64,000 bases of DNA from Tautonia plasticadhaerens (GTDB lineage Bacteria; Planctomycetota; Planctomycetia; Isosphaerales; Isosphaeraceae): the NCBI RefSeq assembly GCF_007752535.1, contig NZ_CP036426.1, positions 6,138,001 through 6,202,000 of the forward strand, read 5' to 3'. Made by a program: the position numbers and the translations under genes. How positions within the stretch are numbered: position 1 is the first letter of the stretch; each line of letters opens with the position of its first letter. The notes beneath the pieces are model-generated. The model ran no database searches and was not told the DNA's origin. It saw only the letters and a program-made list of their open reading frames with translations. Below, piece after piece: positions 56,446-64,000 of the stretch.

Positions 56446-58515
56446 ATGGATCTCGTGCAGCTCAATCCGAATCCGCCGGGACTCCCGGTCGACGAGCCGA
56501 ACCGGGCGAGGACCCAACTGCCCGTGCTCGACGATCGGAGGCCCCGGGTGCTCCCGCCGCTCCCGGCATCCCGGGCCGAGATGGAGGAGAGGGGCTGGGA
56601 CGAGGTCGACGTGGTCTTCGTCACCGGCGATGCCTACGTCGACCACCCGTCGTTCGCCAACGGCATCCTCTGTCGGGTCCTGGAGGCGGCAGGCTACCGG
56701 GTCGGGGTCCTGGCGCAGCCGGACTGGAAGAGCGCCGAACCCTGGCGCACCTTCGGGCGCCCCCGCCTGTTCTTCGCCGTCAGTGCGGGGAACATGGACA
56801 GCATGATCAACCACTACACGGCCAACAAGAAGGTCCGCAACGACGACGCGTACAGCCCGGGGGGCCGGATCGGCCTGCGTCCCGATCGACCCACCCTGCC
56901 CTATTGCCAGCGGGCCCGGGAGGCGTTCCCCGGCGTCCCCGTGATCGCCGGGGGCGTCGAGGCCTCGTTGAGGCGGCTCGCCCATTACGACTACTGGAGC
57001 GACACCGTCAAGCGCTCGATCCTGCTCGACTCCAAGGCCGACCTCGTCGTCTTCGGCATGGGGGAGCAGCCGATCCTGGAGGTCGCCCGACGCCTCGACG
57101 CCGGAGAGGCGATCAAGGATCTCCGGGACATGCGCGGGGTGGCCTACACCCTCGGCGCGCGGGAGGAGCCGCCGGACGACGCATTGGTCATCCCCTCGTT
57201 CGAGGAGGTGAAGGCGGACAAGGCCAGCTTCGCCCGGGCGACCCGCCTGATCCACCACGAGACGAACCCGCTCAACGCCCGAAGGCTGCTCCAGTACCAC
57301 GACCGCCAGGCGGTCGTCTGCAACCCGCCGGCGTTGCCCGTGACCCAGGCCGACATGGACCGCATCTACGGCCTGCCGTACACCCGGATGCCGCATCCGA
57401 TGTACGGCGACGAGCCGATCCCGGCCTTCGAGGCGGTCAAAGACTCCGTGACGATCATGCGCGGCTGCTTCGGCGGCTGCACCTTCTGCAGCATCACGGC
57501 CCACCAGGGGAGGATCATCCAGTCCCGGTCGAAGGAATCGGTCCTCCAGGAGCTGAAGGAGATCGGCCGGGACCCGTCATTCAAGGGGACCGTCTCCGAC
57601 ATCGGCGGCCCGACGGCCAACATGTACCGGATGACCTGCACCCGACCCGAGGTCGAGGCGGTCTGCAAGCGCCAGTCCTGCGTCCACCCGAAGGTCTGCA
57701 AGCTGCTCGGGACCGACCACGGCCCCCTGATCGAGTTGATGAAGGAGAGCCGGGAGGTCCCCGGCATCCGCAAGGTCCTGGTCGCCTCGGGAGTCCGGAT
57801 GGATCTCGCCCAGAAGTCCCCCGAGTACCTGAAGGAACTGGCCGCCCACCACGTCGGCGGGCACCTGAAGGTGGCGCCGGAGCACACCGACCCGGGGGTG
57901 CTCCGCCGGATGAAGAAGCCGGAGATCAACGACTACCAGTCCTTCGACGCCGCATTCCGCGTCGCGAGCCGCAACGCCGGGAAGACGCAATACACCGTCC
58001 CCTACTTCATCGCCTCGCACCCGGGCAGCGACCTGAACGCGATGATCGACCTGGCCCTGTTCCTCAAGCGGAACGGCTACAAGCCGGACCAGGTCCAGGA
58101 CTTCATCCCGGCCCCGTTCGACGTGGCGACCTGCATGTACTACACTGGGCTCGACCCGTTCACCGGCGAGGAGGTGCACATCGCCCGCCACCTCCGGGAC
58201 CGGAAGCTCCAGCGGGCCCTGCTCCAGTTCTTCAAGCCGGAGAACTACTTCGAGGTCAGGGAGGCCTTGCTCAAGGCCGGACGGTCGGACCTGATCGGCC
58301 CGGGTTGCGACTGCCTGATCCCCTCGCAACCGCCCAAGGCCGCCCAGCGGGCCCGGATGGCGAGGGCGAACAGGGCCGTCACCGAAGGGCGATTCGTTCA
58401 CCAGGTCGACGCGGCCCCGGCCGATCAGGCGAGCCGCAGCGGCGAGACGAGATGTCCCCCCTCCCCCTCCGGCTATCGCCCCGGACGGCCCGGCGCCAGG
58501 AGGCGATCGCGATGA
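56446..58515 (+). CDS. YgiQ/UPF0313-family radical SAM protein
   Basis: I chose the ATG at 56446 (MDLVQLNPNP), giving 689 residues; the frame is open 85 codons upstream but that part has no family resemblance and contains the likely promoter. The N-terminal half has family segments DEVDVVFVTGDAYVDHPSF, LFFAVSAGNMDSMINHYTANK and GGVEASLRRLAHYDYWSD. The radical SAM cluster is Cys341, Cys345 and Cys348 (GCFGGCTFC). Later HLKVAPEHTDPGVL and FIPAPFDVATCMYYTG are typical. The reaction is unknown for the family. The C-terminal 40 residues are a variable tail. Its stop overlaps the next ATG by 4 bp. Confidence 0.93.
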   Translation: MDLVQLNPNPPGLPVDEPNRARTQLPVLDDRRPRVLPPLPASRAEMEERGWDEVDVVFVTGDAYVDHPSFANGILCRVLEAAGYRVGVLAQPDWKSAEPWRTFGRPRLFFAVSAGNMDSMINHYTANKKVRNDDAYSPGGRIGLRPDRPTLPYCQRAREAFPGVPVIAGGVEASLRRLAHYDYWSDTVKRSILLDSKADLVVFGMGEQPILEVARRLDAGEAIKDLRDMRGVAYTLGAREEPPDDALVIPSFEEVKADKASFARATRLIHHETNPLNARRLLQYHDRQAVVCNPPALPVTQADMDRIYGLPYTRMPHPMYGDEPIPAFEAVKDSVTIMRGCFGGCTFCSITAHQGRIIQSRSKESVLQELKEIGRDPSFKGTVSDIGGPTANMYRMTCTRPEVEAVCKRQSCVHPKVCKLLGTDHGPLIELMKESREVPGIRKVLVASGVRMDLAQKSPEYLKELAAHHVGGHLKVAPEHTDPGVLRRMKKPEINDYQSFDAAFRVASRNAGKTQYTVPYFIASHPGSDLNAMIDLALFLKRNGYKPDQVQDFIPAPFDVATCMYYTGLDPFTGEEVHIARHLRDRKLQRALLQFFKPENYFEVREALLKAGRSDLIGPGCDCLIPSQPPKAAQRARMARANRAVTEGRFVHQVDAAPADQASRSGETRCPPSPSGYRPGRPGARRRSR

Positions 58516-59975
58516 GGCGTCCCAGGCCGACCACTCGCCGCCCCTCGTCTCCCCATCGCTCCCCGACCAAGCCCCCCCGTCCGCCGGGCCCGAGGGCGGC
58601 CTCGCCGGAGGACGACGGCCCTTCGATCGAACACCAGGCGCCCCCGGCCGACCTCGCCGCCCAGACCGCCCTGGTCGCGTCCCGGGCCGAGCGCGCGGTC
58701 TTCGCCGACCGCCGGAGGCCCGAGCCGGCCGTCTCCGCCGCGATGAAGGGACTCCGCGGGTTCTCGATCGCCGATCGCCTGTTCCTGACCCGATCGATCG
58801 ACGCCCTGTTCCGGTGGTGGGGCTGGATCGAGCCGCTCCGACTGGGCCCGATCGAGGCCAGGCTGCTGGTCGCCGTGCTGCTCGATCGCCCCGACGTGCC
58901 CGACGCCTGCCGGGCCTGGGCCAGGACGATCGGCGTCGACCCCCGATGTCTGGTCCCCATCGGCGGCGCACCGAACTGGGGGCGACGGGCCGAGGCCTTC
59001 CGACGACTCGTCGAGAAGCCGAAGGCGACCACCGAGCCCTGGTCCCTCTTCCCTCGGTGGCTCCAAGAGGAACTGATCGAGCCCCCGGGGGAGGCGCCGG
59101 CCAAGCACCGCATCGCCGACCTCCTGCTCGCCTTGCAGCGCCCGCCGATTCCCTGGGTCCGGGCCGCTCGGGGGCGGCCGACGGACCTCTGGTCCGAGCT
59201 CCGAGGACTCGGCGCCACACCCAGGCCCCACCCTCGGCTGTCCGACGTCGCCTCACTCTCCCCCTCGACGATCCTCCAGGGACTGGAGCCGTTCCGCCGG
59301 GGGGACCTCGTCTCGCAAGATCTCTCCTCGCTCGCCGTCGTCGCCGCGTGCGACGCGGAGCCCGGGGAGCGGTGGTGGTACGCCGGCCTCGCCCGTGGCG
59401 AGAAGGCCGTGTTGCTGGCGGACCGGATGCGCGGGAAGGGGACATTGGTCGTCGGCGAGCTGGACGACCGGGATCGGCTCCGGACCGCAAGGATGACGCG
59501 GAAAGGGCCCCACACCAACGTCGCCACCCGATCGTGGGACGGCCGCCACGCACTCGGCAAGCCGGGGACGAATCACGGCGTCCTGCTCGAGCCGCCGGGG
59601 TCCGGGATCGGTTCCTGGCGCCGCGACCCGGCATCACGCTGGCTCATCGATCGTCGGAGGCTCGATGAGCTTGTGGGGCAACAGGCCCAGCTCCTCCGGG
59701 TCGCGGCCCTCGGGGTCCGTCGATCGGGGGTCCTGGTATACGCGATCCCCTCGCTCGCCAAATCGGAAACCACGTCCCAGATCGAACGGTTCCTGCGGGA
59801 GAATCCCGGTTTCCGGCTCGATCCCTTCCCCGACCCGCTCGACGGTTCGCCCAACGACGGGACCATGGTCCTCTGGCCGGACCGGGCCGATTCCGACGCC
59901 TGGTTCCTCGCCCGACTGATCCGGACCCACGACGACCCGAGGCCGGGAGTCGAGGAGGGCCGAGTTGACGCTTGA
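58512..59975 (+). CDS. RsmB/NOP-like RNA methyltransferase lacking both catalytic cysteines
   Basis: This 487-residue protein starts at the ATG at 58512, coupled to the YgiQ-type gene. A Pro/Arg-rich tail (1-45) and a NusB-like helical region (60-220) precede an RsmB-like Rossmann domain. Landmarks align with rRNA m5C methyltransferases: FRRGDLVSQDLSSLAVV, PGERWWYAGLARGEKAVLLA in the SAM-loop position, and EPPGSGIGSWRRDPASRW. The motif IV Cys (PPCSG) is Gly363 and the motif VI nucleophile (YSTCSL) is Pro413 (YAIPSL). The SAM loop also departs from CAAPGGKT. It is therefore unlikely to methylate cytosine and may act as an RNA-binding pseudoenzyme (inference). Confidence 0.78.
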   Translation: MRRPRPTTRRPSSPHRSPTKPPRPPGPRAASPEDDGPSIEHQAPPADLAAQTALVASRAERAVFADRRRPEPAVSAAMKGLRGFSIADRLFLTRSIDALFRWWGWIEPLRLGPIEARLLVAVLLDRPDVPDACRAWARTIGVDPRCLVPIGGAPNWGRRAEAFRRLVEKPKATTEPWSLFPRWLQEELIEPPGEAPAKHRIADLLLALQRPPIPWVRAARGRPTDLWSELRGLGATPRPHPRLSDVASLSPSTILQGLEPFRRGDLVSQDLSSLAVVAACDAEPGERWWYAGLARGEKAVLLADRMRGKGTLVVGELDDRDRLRTARMTRKGPHTNVATRSWDGRHALGKPGTNHGVLLEPPGSGIGSWRRDPASRWLIDRRRLDELVGQQAQLLRVAALGVRRSGVLVYAIPSLAKSETTSQIERFLRENPGFRLDPFPDPLDGSPNDGTMVLWPDRADSDAWFLARLIRTHDDPRPGVEEGRVDA

Positions 59976-60001
59976 CACCGGTCCCGCCCTCACCCGATAG
60001 T
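59972..60001 (+). promoter_or_regulatory. Sigma-70 promoter for the second ECF sigma gene
   Basis: A perfect TTGACA (59972-59977) and GATAGT (59996-60001, four of six) are spaced by 18 bases. The -35 overlaps the stop codon of the RsmB-like gene. The sigma gene starts 76 bases downstream. Confidence 0.6.
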
Positions 60002-60077
60002 GCTATTACATTCAGCTGAGATCCGCCATCGATCCCGGCGGGTCGAGGTTTCCGCGACGCCCCAGCGGAGTACACCC

Positions 60078-60698
60078 ATGTCGCTGATGGCCCCCCTCCC
60101 CACACCGGAATCCAGCTTCCAGGTCCTCCTCCGTGAGGCACGGACCGGCTCGAAAGAAGCGCGGTGGCTTGTCGTCCAGCTCTTCCGCAAGACGATGCTG
60201 GCCATCGCCAACGAGGAGGTCAACCTCGCAATCCAGTGCCGGGAAGCACCGTCCGATATCGTCCAGGAGACCATCCTCGAGGCTCAGGAAGATCTCGACC
60301 GCTTCCATGGGCTGACCGAGCAGGAGATGCGAGCCTGGCTCAAGCAAGTCCTGGTCCGCAACATCTCCAACGTCAACCGGAAGTACCGCACGGACAAGCG
60401 GAACGTGCGACGAGAGCGATCGCTCAGCCCGCAAACGGATGGCGCGACGCCCGTCATCCCCGACCCTGGCCCTTCCCCGAGCACGGTCCTGGTCCGTCGA
60501 GAGACGGCCGAGGCCCTGGAGGTGGCGATCCAGGGACTCCCGGATCATTACCGCCAGGTCATCCACCTCCGCTACCGGAAGGGCCTCTCGTACGAGGAGA
60601 TCGCCCAGGCCATGAACCGGACGGAGATGGCGACCCGTCGCCTCTGGTCCCGGGCCTTGCACGAGCTGAGCCGCCGCATGAAGATCCACCTCGGTTGA
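60078..60698 (+). CDS. ECF-subfamily RNA polymerase sigma factor (planctomycete type)
   Basis: The ATG at 60078 is preceded by GGAG with an 8-base gap and gives 206 residues. Region 2 shows SDIVQETILEAQEDLDRFHG followed by MRAWLKQVLVRNISNVNRKY. Region 4 shows HYRQVIHLRYRKGLSYEEIA and a recognition helix TEMATRRLWSRALHELSRRM. It resembles the sigma factor at 4508 in layout but differs strongly in sequence, so it is a separate paralogue. No anti-sigma gene is adjacent. It has its own promoter and a strong terminator, so it is monocistronic. Confidence 0.9.
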   Translation: MSLMAPLPTPESSFQVLLREARTGSKEARWLVVQLFRKTMLAIANEEVNLAIQCREAPSDIVQETILEAQEDLDRFHGLTEQEMRAWLKQVLVRNISNVNRKYRTDKRNVRRERSLSPQTDGATPVIPDPGPSPSTVLVRRETAEALEVAIQGLPDHYRQVIHLRYRKGLSYEEIAQAMNRTEMATRRLWSRALHELSRRMKIHLG

Positions 60699-60717
60699 TC
60701 ACCACCTCGGGCCGACC

Positions 60718-60757
60718 TCGGGCGGGCGAACCCGGCGAACCGGGGTCGCCCGCCCGA
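60718..60757. terminator. 18-bp hairpin between convergent sigma and nuoN genes
   Basis: 60718-60735 pairs with 60740-60757 over 18 positions with one mismatch, around the tetraloop CGAA. It lies 19 bases after the sigma stop and 18 bases before the nuoN stop, so it probably serves both directions. Confidence 0.65.
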
Positions 60758-60775
60758 ACGACCGTGTGGCCGGCA

Positions 60776-62383
60776 TCAATCCGCCGGGTCGACCAGGGCG
60801 ACGGATTCCTCCTCGGCGTCTACTGCCGGCTGCGGTAGGCGGATCGATGCCACGGCGGAACTCCGGCTGGCGGATTGGATCGGCCCCGGGATCAACCCGA
60901 AGACCAGGCTGAGGACCGCACAGACTCCGACGGCCAACGCCGTCGGCCACGGGGCACGGTCGCGTCCGGTCGAGGTCGACTCGGCGGGTGTGCCATAGTA
61001 GATCGCCGCGACGATCCTCAGGTAGTAAAAGGCCCCGATCGCCGCATTGATCACGCCGATCACGGCCAGCGCCCGGAGGGAGGGGATCCCGGCGACCGGC
61101 TCGGCCGACCAGGCGGCCGTGAAGATGGTGAATTTCCCCCAGAACCCCGCTAGCGGGGGCACACCGGCCAGGCTGAACAGGCAGAGGGCCATCGCCAGAC
61201 TCAATAACGGTCGGGTCCTAGACAGGCCGGACAGGTCGTCGATCGTCTCGGCACGTTCCCCGACGCTGTCGAGATAGAGGATCACCCCGAAGGCGCCGAG
61301 AGTCATCAGGGCATAGGCCGCCAGGTAGAAAAGGATCCCCTCGGTACCCGAATACGGTCCGATCGCGGACGGGTCTTCCACCCTCGCAAAGGCCGTCGCG
61401 ACGCCGATCATCAAGTACCCGGCGTGGGCGATCGACGAGTAGGCGAACAGCCGCTTCAGGTTTGTCTGCACCAACGCGACCGTGTTCCCCAGCACGAGGG
61501 TCACCGCGGCGATGACCCAGGCCAGCAGGATTGCCCGTTCGACGAGGATCGGATCCCCGACGCTTATCACGGTGGTCAATGCCCGGATCATCGCCACGAA
61601 CCCGATCCCCTTGGGGATCCAGGCGAGCAGGGCCGTGACGACGGTCGGGGCGCCCTGGTAGACATCCGGGGCATAGAAGTGGAAGGGGACCGCAGCCACC
61701 CTGAACCCGAGCCCCGCCGTGATGAAGACCACGGCGATCAGCCCGAAGGCGACGTTCCCCGAGTCGATCACCCCACCTCCCCGGTTCATGAGGAATGCCA
61801 GCGCCTTGAGATTCGACACCCCCGTCAGGCCGTAAAGATAGGCGAACCCGAACAGGAGCAATGCCGAGGAGAAGACGCTCAGGAAGAAGTACTTGGTCAC
61901 CGCCTCCTGGGTCTGCCGGTCTCGTCTGGGGAGATAGAGCAACAGGTACGTGGGGATGCTCACCAGTTCCAGGCCGACGAACAGGAAGATCAGTTCGTTG
62001 GCCGTGCTGACGATCATCGACCCCGCGATCACGAACAAGAGCGCGCCGAAGAACTCCGGGGCACGGTCGTCGGCGACTTGATTGTGCCCGAGCCCCAAGA
62101 GGATCAGGCCCGTCACCAGGAACGCGAACCGGGCATAGAACGACAGGGAGTCATTCAGCGCGACCGAGCCGTAAGCGAACGTTTCGGTGTCGGCCCCGGA
62201 GATCGCGAACAGGGTGACCAGAGAGGCGAGGAGCGCCAGCCCGGACACGCCCGCCCAGAGCGACCGGCCCTGGCGGAAGAATGGGCCGGCGACCATGATC
62301 GCCGTGGCGGAGAGGGAGATTACGATCTCCGGCAACAAGATGAGCAGCGTGCGGGAGAGCGTTTCCAATTGGTCGGGAGTCAT
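60776..62383 (-). CDS. nuoN: NADH-quinone oxidoreductase subunit N
   Basis: NuoN is one of the three antiporter-like proton-pumping subunits of complex I. The 535-residue protein starts at the ATG at 62381-62383, overlapping the nuoM stop (ATGA). About 14 membrane helices can be traced. Family landmarks are FVGLELVSIPTYLLLYL, TKYFFLSVFSSALLLFGFAYLYG, VPFHFYAPDVYQGAPT with the TM7 region, and LKRLFAYSSIAHAGYLMIG. The C-terminal 60 residues are a polar cytoplasmic tail. It is the last gene of the nuo operon, whose earlier genes lie beyond the right edge. Confidence 0.96.
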   Translation of the reverse strand: MTPDQLETLSRTLLILLPEIVISLSATAIMVAGPFFRQGRSLWAGVSGLALLASLVTLFAISGADTETFAYGSVALNDSLSFYARFAFLVTGLILLGLGHNQVADDRAPEFFGALLFVIAGSMIVSTANELIFLFVGLELVSIPTYLLLYLPRRDRQTQEAVTKYFFLSVFSSALLLFGFAYLYGLTGVSNLKALAFLMNRGGGVIDSGNVAFGLIAVVFITAGLGFRVAAVPFHFYAPDVYQGAPTVVTALLAWIPKGIGFVAMIRALTTVISVGDPILVERAILLAWVIAAVTLVLGNTVALVQTNLKRLFAYSSIAHAGYLMIGVATAFARVEDPSAIGPYSGTEGILFYLAAYALMTLGAFGVILYLDSVGERAETIDDLSGLSRTRPLLSLAMALCLFSLAGVPPLAGFWGKFTIFTAAWSAEPVAGIPSLRALAVIGVINAAIGAFYYLRIVAAIYYGTPAESTSTGRDRAPWPTALAVGVCAVLSLVFGLIPGPIQSASRSSAVASIRLPQPAVDAEEESVALVDPAD

Positions 62384-64000
62384 GGGGCGATCACCTGCGC
62401 CGGTGCGGCGAGAAGGGCCCGGGGGGTGACGCCCTCGCCCGGGTCGGAGACAGTCTGGATCGGTTCGGTGATCGGATCGGCATCGGCATCGGGGAACCGA
62501 GCGACGATCGACTCGACCGACGGCGTGATCCGGTCATAAAACGGCTTCGGATAGATGCCGATGAGGACGATGAGCACCAAGAGCGGCGTCAGGCCCGCGA
62601 TTTCGTACCAGCGGATCGGGGGGACCTCCGCGTGTTGGCCATGATCATCGACCACCGGCTCGACCAGTGGGCCGAAGACGACCTTCTGGAGCATGACGAA
62701 CAGGTAGTAGGCGCCCAGGATAATCCCGAGCGCACCGATGACGGCCGCAGACGGGAAACGGGAATAGGTGCCGGCGAGGATCGGGAACTCGCCGACGAAC
62801 CCGTTCAGCCCCGGCACGGCCGCCGAGCCCAGCGAAGCGAGGATCAGCAGGAAGGCGAACAGGGGCAGGCGCTCCCAGACTCCCCCCATCCGTCCCATTT
62901 CCCGGGTGTGGTAACGTTCATAGAGGATCCCGACGCAGGCGAACAGCGCCCCCGTCGTCAGGCCGTGGTTGATCATCTGCAGGACCGCGCCATCGACGCT
63001 CACCAGGGTCATCGAGAAGAGCCCCAGCGCGATGAAACCCATGTGGCTAACCGAGCTGTAGGCGACCAGCCGCTTCACGTCCGACTGGGCCAGGGCAGTC
63101 AACGCCCCATAGATGATGCCGATCACTGCGATCGTCACCAGGAATGGGGCCAACACCGCGGCCCCCCCCGGGACCATCCCGAGGTTGAACCGGAGGAAGC
63201 CGTAGCCGCCGACCTTCAGCAGAACGCCTGCGAGCAACACGGAACCGGCCGTCGGTGCCTCGACGTGGGCCAGCGGCAGCCAGGTATGGAACGGGAACAG
63301 CGGCACTTTGATCGCGAACCCGGCGAAGAGGAGCAGGAAAATCAGGACCTGCGGCTGCAGGAGGAAGGCGGGGAACGACACGGACCCGACCAAGCTGCGC
63401 GTGTCCGACCATTCAGGCCACCGGAGCTGGGAAAGCCCCTCGGTCAGCTCGGGGATCGAGAAGGTGAGCACCTGGGGGGCTGCATTCGAGTGATGAACGA
63501 CCACCAGGGCGATGACCCCCAGTAGCGTCAGCAGGCTCCCCGCGAGCGTGTACAGGAAGAACGTGATCGACGCCCTCCTCCGCTCGGGGCCGCCGTAGAT
63601 GCCGACGATGAAGAAGAGGGGGATGAGCGTGAACTCGAAGAAGATGTAGAACAGGACGACGTCGAGGCTGGCGAACAGCCCCAGAAGTCCCGTCTCCAGG
63701 AAAAGCAGCAACGCGTAATACGCCGGTGCCCTCGCCACGATCGAAGACCACGAGCTGAAGACCGAGGTGACCAGGAGCAGGGTCGTCAGGGCGAACAACG
63801 AGAGGGCGATGCCGTCGAGCCCGAGGGCGAAGCGGATGCCCGAACCGGCTCCGACCGAGACCCAGGGGATCCCGAGGCTGCCATCCGATCCCCGAAAGGC
63901 GAATTGCACCCCCGCATCGTCGATCTGGAAGGCAGCGACCAGCACGAGGGAGAACGCCAGTGTGACGAGCGTCGTCCCCAGGGCGACCCACCGGGCCGCA
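62380..64000 (-). CDS. nuoM: NADH-quinone oxidoreductase subunit M (5' end beyond window)
   Basis: The frame ends at 62380-62382 and is still open at the right edge, where in-frame codons read RWVALGTTLVTLAF, a typical NuoM beginning; the true start therefore lies outside. About 540 residues are visible. NuoM pumps protons in complex I. Landmarks are the conserved Glu in FFEFTLIPLFFIVGIYGG, the TM7 Lys in IKVPLFPFHTWLPLAHVEAP, the TM8 Lys in LLKVGGYGFLRFN, and DVKRLVAYSSVSHMGF. It overlaps nuoN by 4 bp. A GTG at 63943-63945 would give a shorter protein but would cut into the first helix. Confidence 0.95.
   Translation of the reverse strand, partial: AARWVALGTTLVTLAFSLVLVAAFQIDDAGVQFAFRGSDGSLGIPWVSVGAGSGIRFALGLDGIALSLFALTTLLLVTSVFSSWSSIVARAPAYYALLLFLETGLLGLFASLDVVLFYIFFEFTLIPLFFIVGIYGGPERRRASITFFLYTLAGSLLTLLGVIALVVVHHSNAAPQVLTFSIPELTEGLSQLRWPEWSDTRSLVGSVSFPAFLLQPQVLIFLLLFAGFAIKVPLFPFHTWLPLAHVEAPTAGSVLLAGVLLKVGGYGFLRFNLGMVPGGAAVLAPFLVTIAVIGIIYGALTALAQSDVKRLVAYSSVSHMGFIALGLFSMTLVSVDGAVLQMINHGLTTGALFACVGILYERYHTREMGRMGGVWERLPLFAFLLILASLGSAAVPGLNGFVGEFPILAGTYSRFPSAAVIGALGIILGAYYLFVMLQKVVFGPLVEPVVDDHGQHAEVPPIRWYEIAGLTPLLVLIVLIGIYPKPFYDRITPSVESIVARFPDADADPITEPIQTVSDPGEGVTPRALLAAPAQVIAP

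Noticed and set aside
56160-58511. A plus-strand frame running through the YgiQ-type gene in another phase, in frame with the RsmB-like protein.
   Set aside because: Its translation before 58512 is Arg/Pro/Gly-rich and the radical SAM protein in the other frame is clearly the real product; only the part from 58512 is protein-like.

Overview
The window is GC-rich DNA, roughly 68-70% GC by eye, and looks like chromosome of a planctomycete, most likely of the Isosphaeraceae (inference). The evidence is the family content: a prepilin-like DUF1559 protein, a BIG2/DUF1549/DUF1553 protein followed by a Tat-exported DUF1501 protein, planctomycete-type ECF sigma factors, a HYExAFE protein, and a 3.5-thousand-residue surface protein that opens with the planctomycete LEPR-XLL-like N-terminal motif. 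I saw no rRNA, tRNA, CRISPR array, transposase or complete prophage.

Layout. 1-5.1 kb: edge-truncated TctC-like lipoprotein, small DUF5658 membrane protein, short TPR protein, iron-dependent alcohol dehydrogenase, DUF1559 protein, ECF sigma factor. 5.2-10.6 kb: queC, a secreted protein of unknown function, a DEAD-box RNA helicase, a Tat-exported Gfo/Idh/MocA oxidoreductase. 11-15.6 kb: a very long membrane-anchored TPR protein. 15.7-20 kb (minus): bioB, a FabF-type ketosynthase and bioF, preceded by a PD-(D/E)XK-like HYExAFE protein overlapping a 69-residue membrane protein. 20.2-27.1 kb (minus): tkt, rpiA, gnd and a GH63-type glucosidase, a pentose-phosphate and sugar-release group.

27.3-36.2 kb is the most interesting part. 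A five-site c-type cytochrome (minus) is divergent from four plus-strand genes: a cytochrome b-like membrane protein, a decaheme cytochrome c, a fused NuoE-NuoF flavoprotein, and a 770-residue fusion of NuoG-like Fe-S domains, two cyclic-nucleotide-binding domains and a four-cluster DmsB-like ferredoxin module. Together they could link cytoplasmic NAD(H) to a periplasmic multiheme wire, with nucleotide sensing built into the electron-transfer subunit.

36.6-55.5 kb: HAD hydrolase, the giant surface protein with a subtilase-like domain whose usual His motif is replaced by a Glu-containing one, a ferredoxin, the DUF1549/DUF1501/DUF971 cluster, a secretin-N-like protein and a family-2 glycosyltransferase. 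55.5-56.4 kb is a gene-poor, locally AT-rich stretch holding four GGCGCAY repeats at an exact 11-bp period. 56.4-60.7 kb: a YgiQ-type radical SAM protein overlapping an RsmB-like protein that has lost both catalytic cysteines, then a second ECF sigma factor behind a good TTGACA promoter. 60.8-64 kb (minus): nuoN and the 3' part of nuoM, the end of a complex I operon that continues past the window.

Neighbouring genes often overlap by 4 bp (ATGA): ketosynthase/bioF, HYExAFE/small protein, DUF1501/DUF971, YgiQ/RsmB-like and nuoM/nuoN. Strong GC-rich hairpins sit between several convergent gene pairs.
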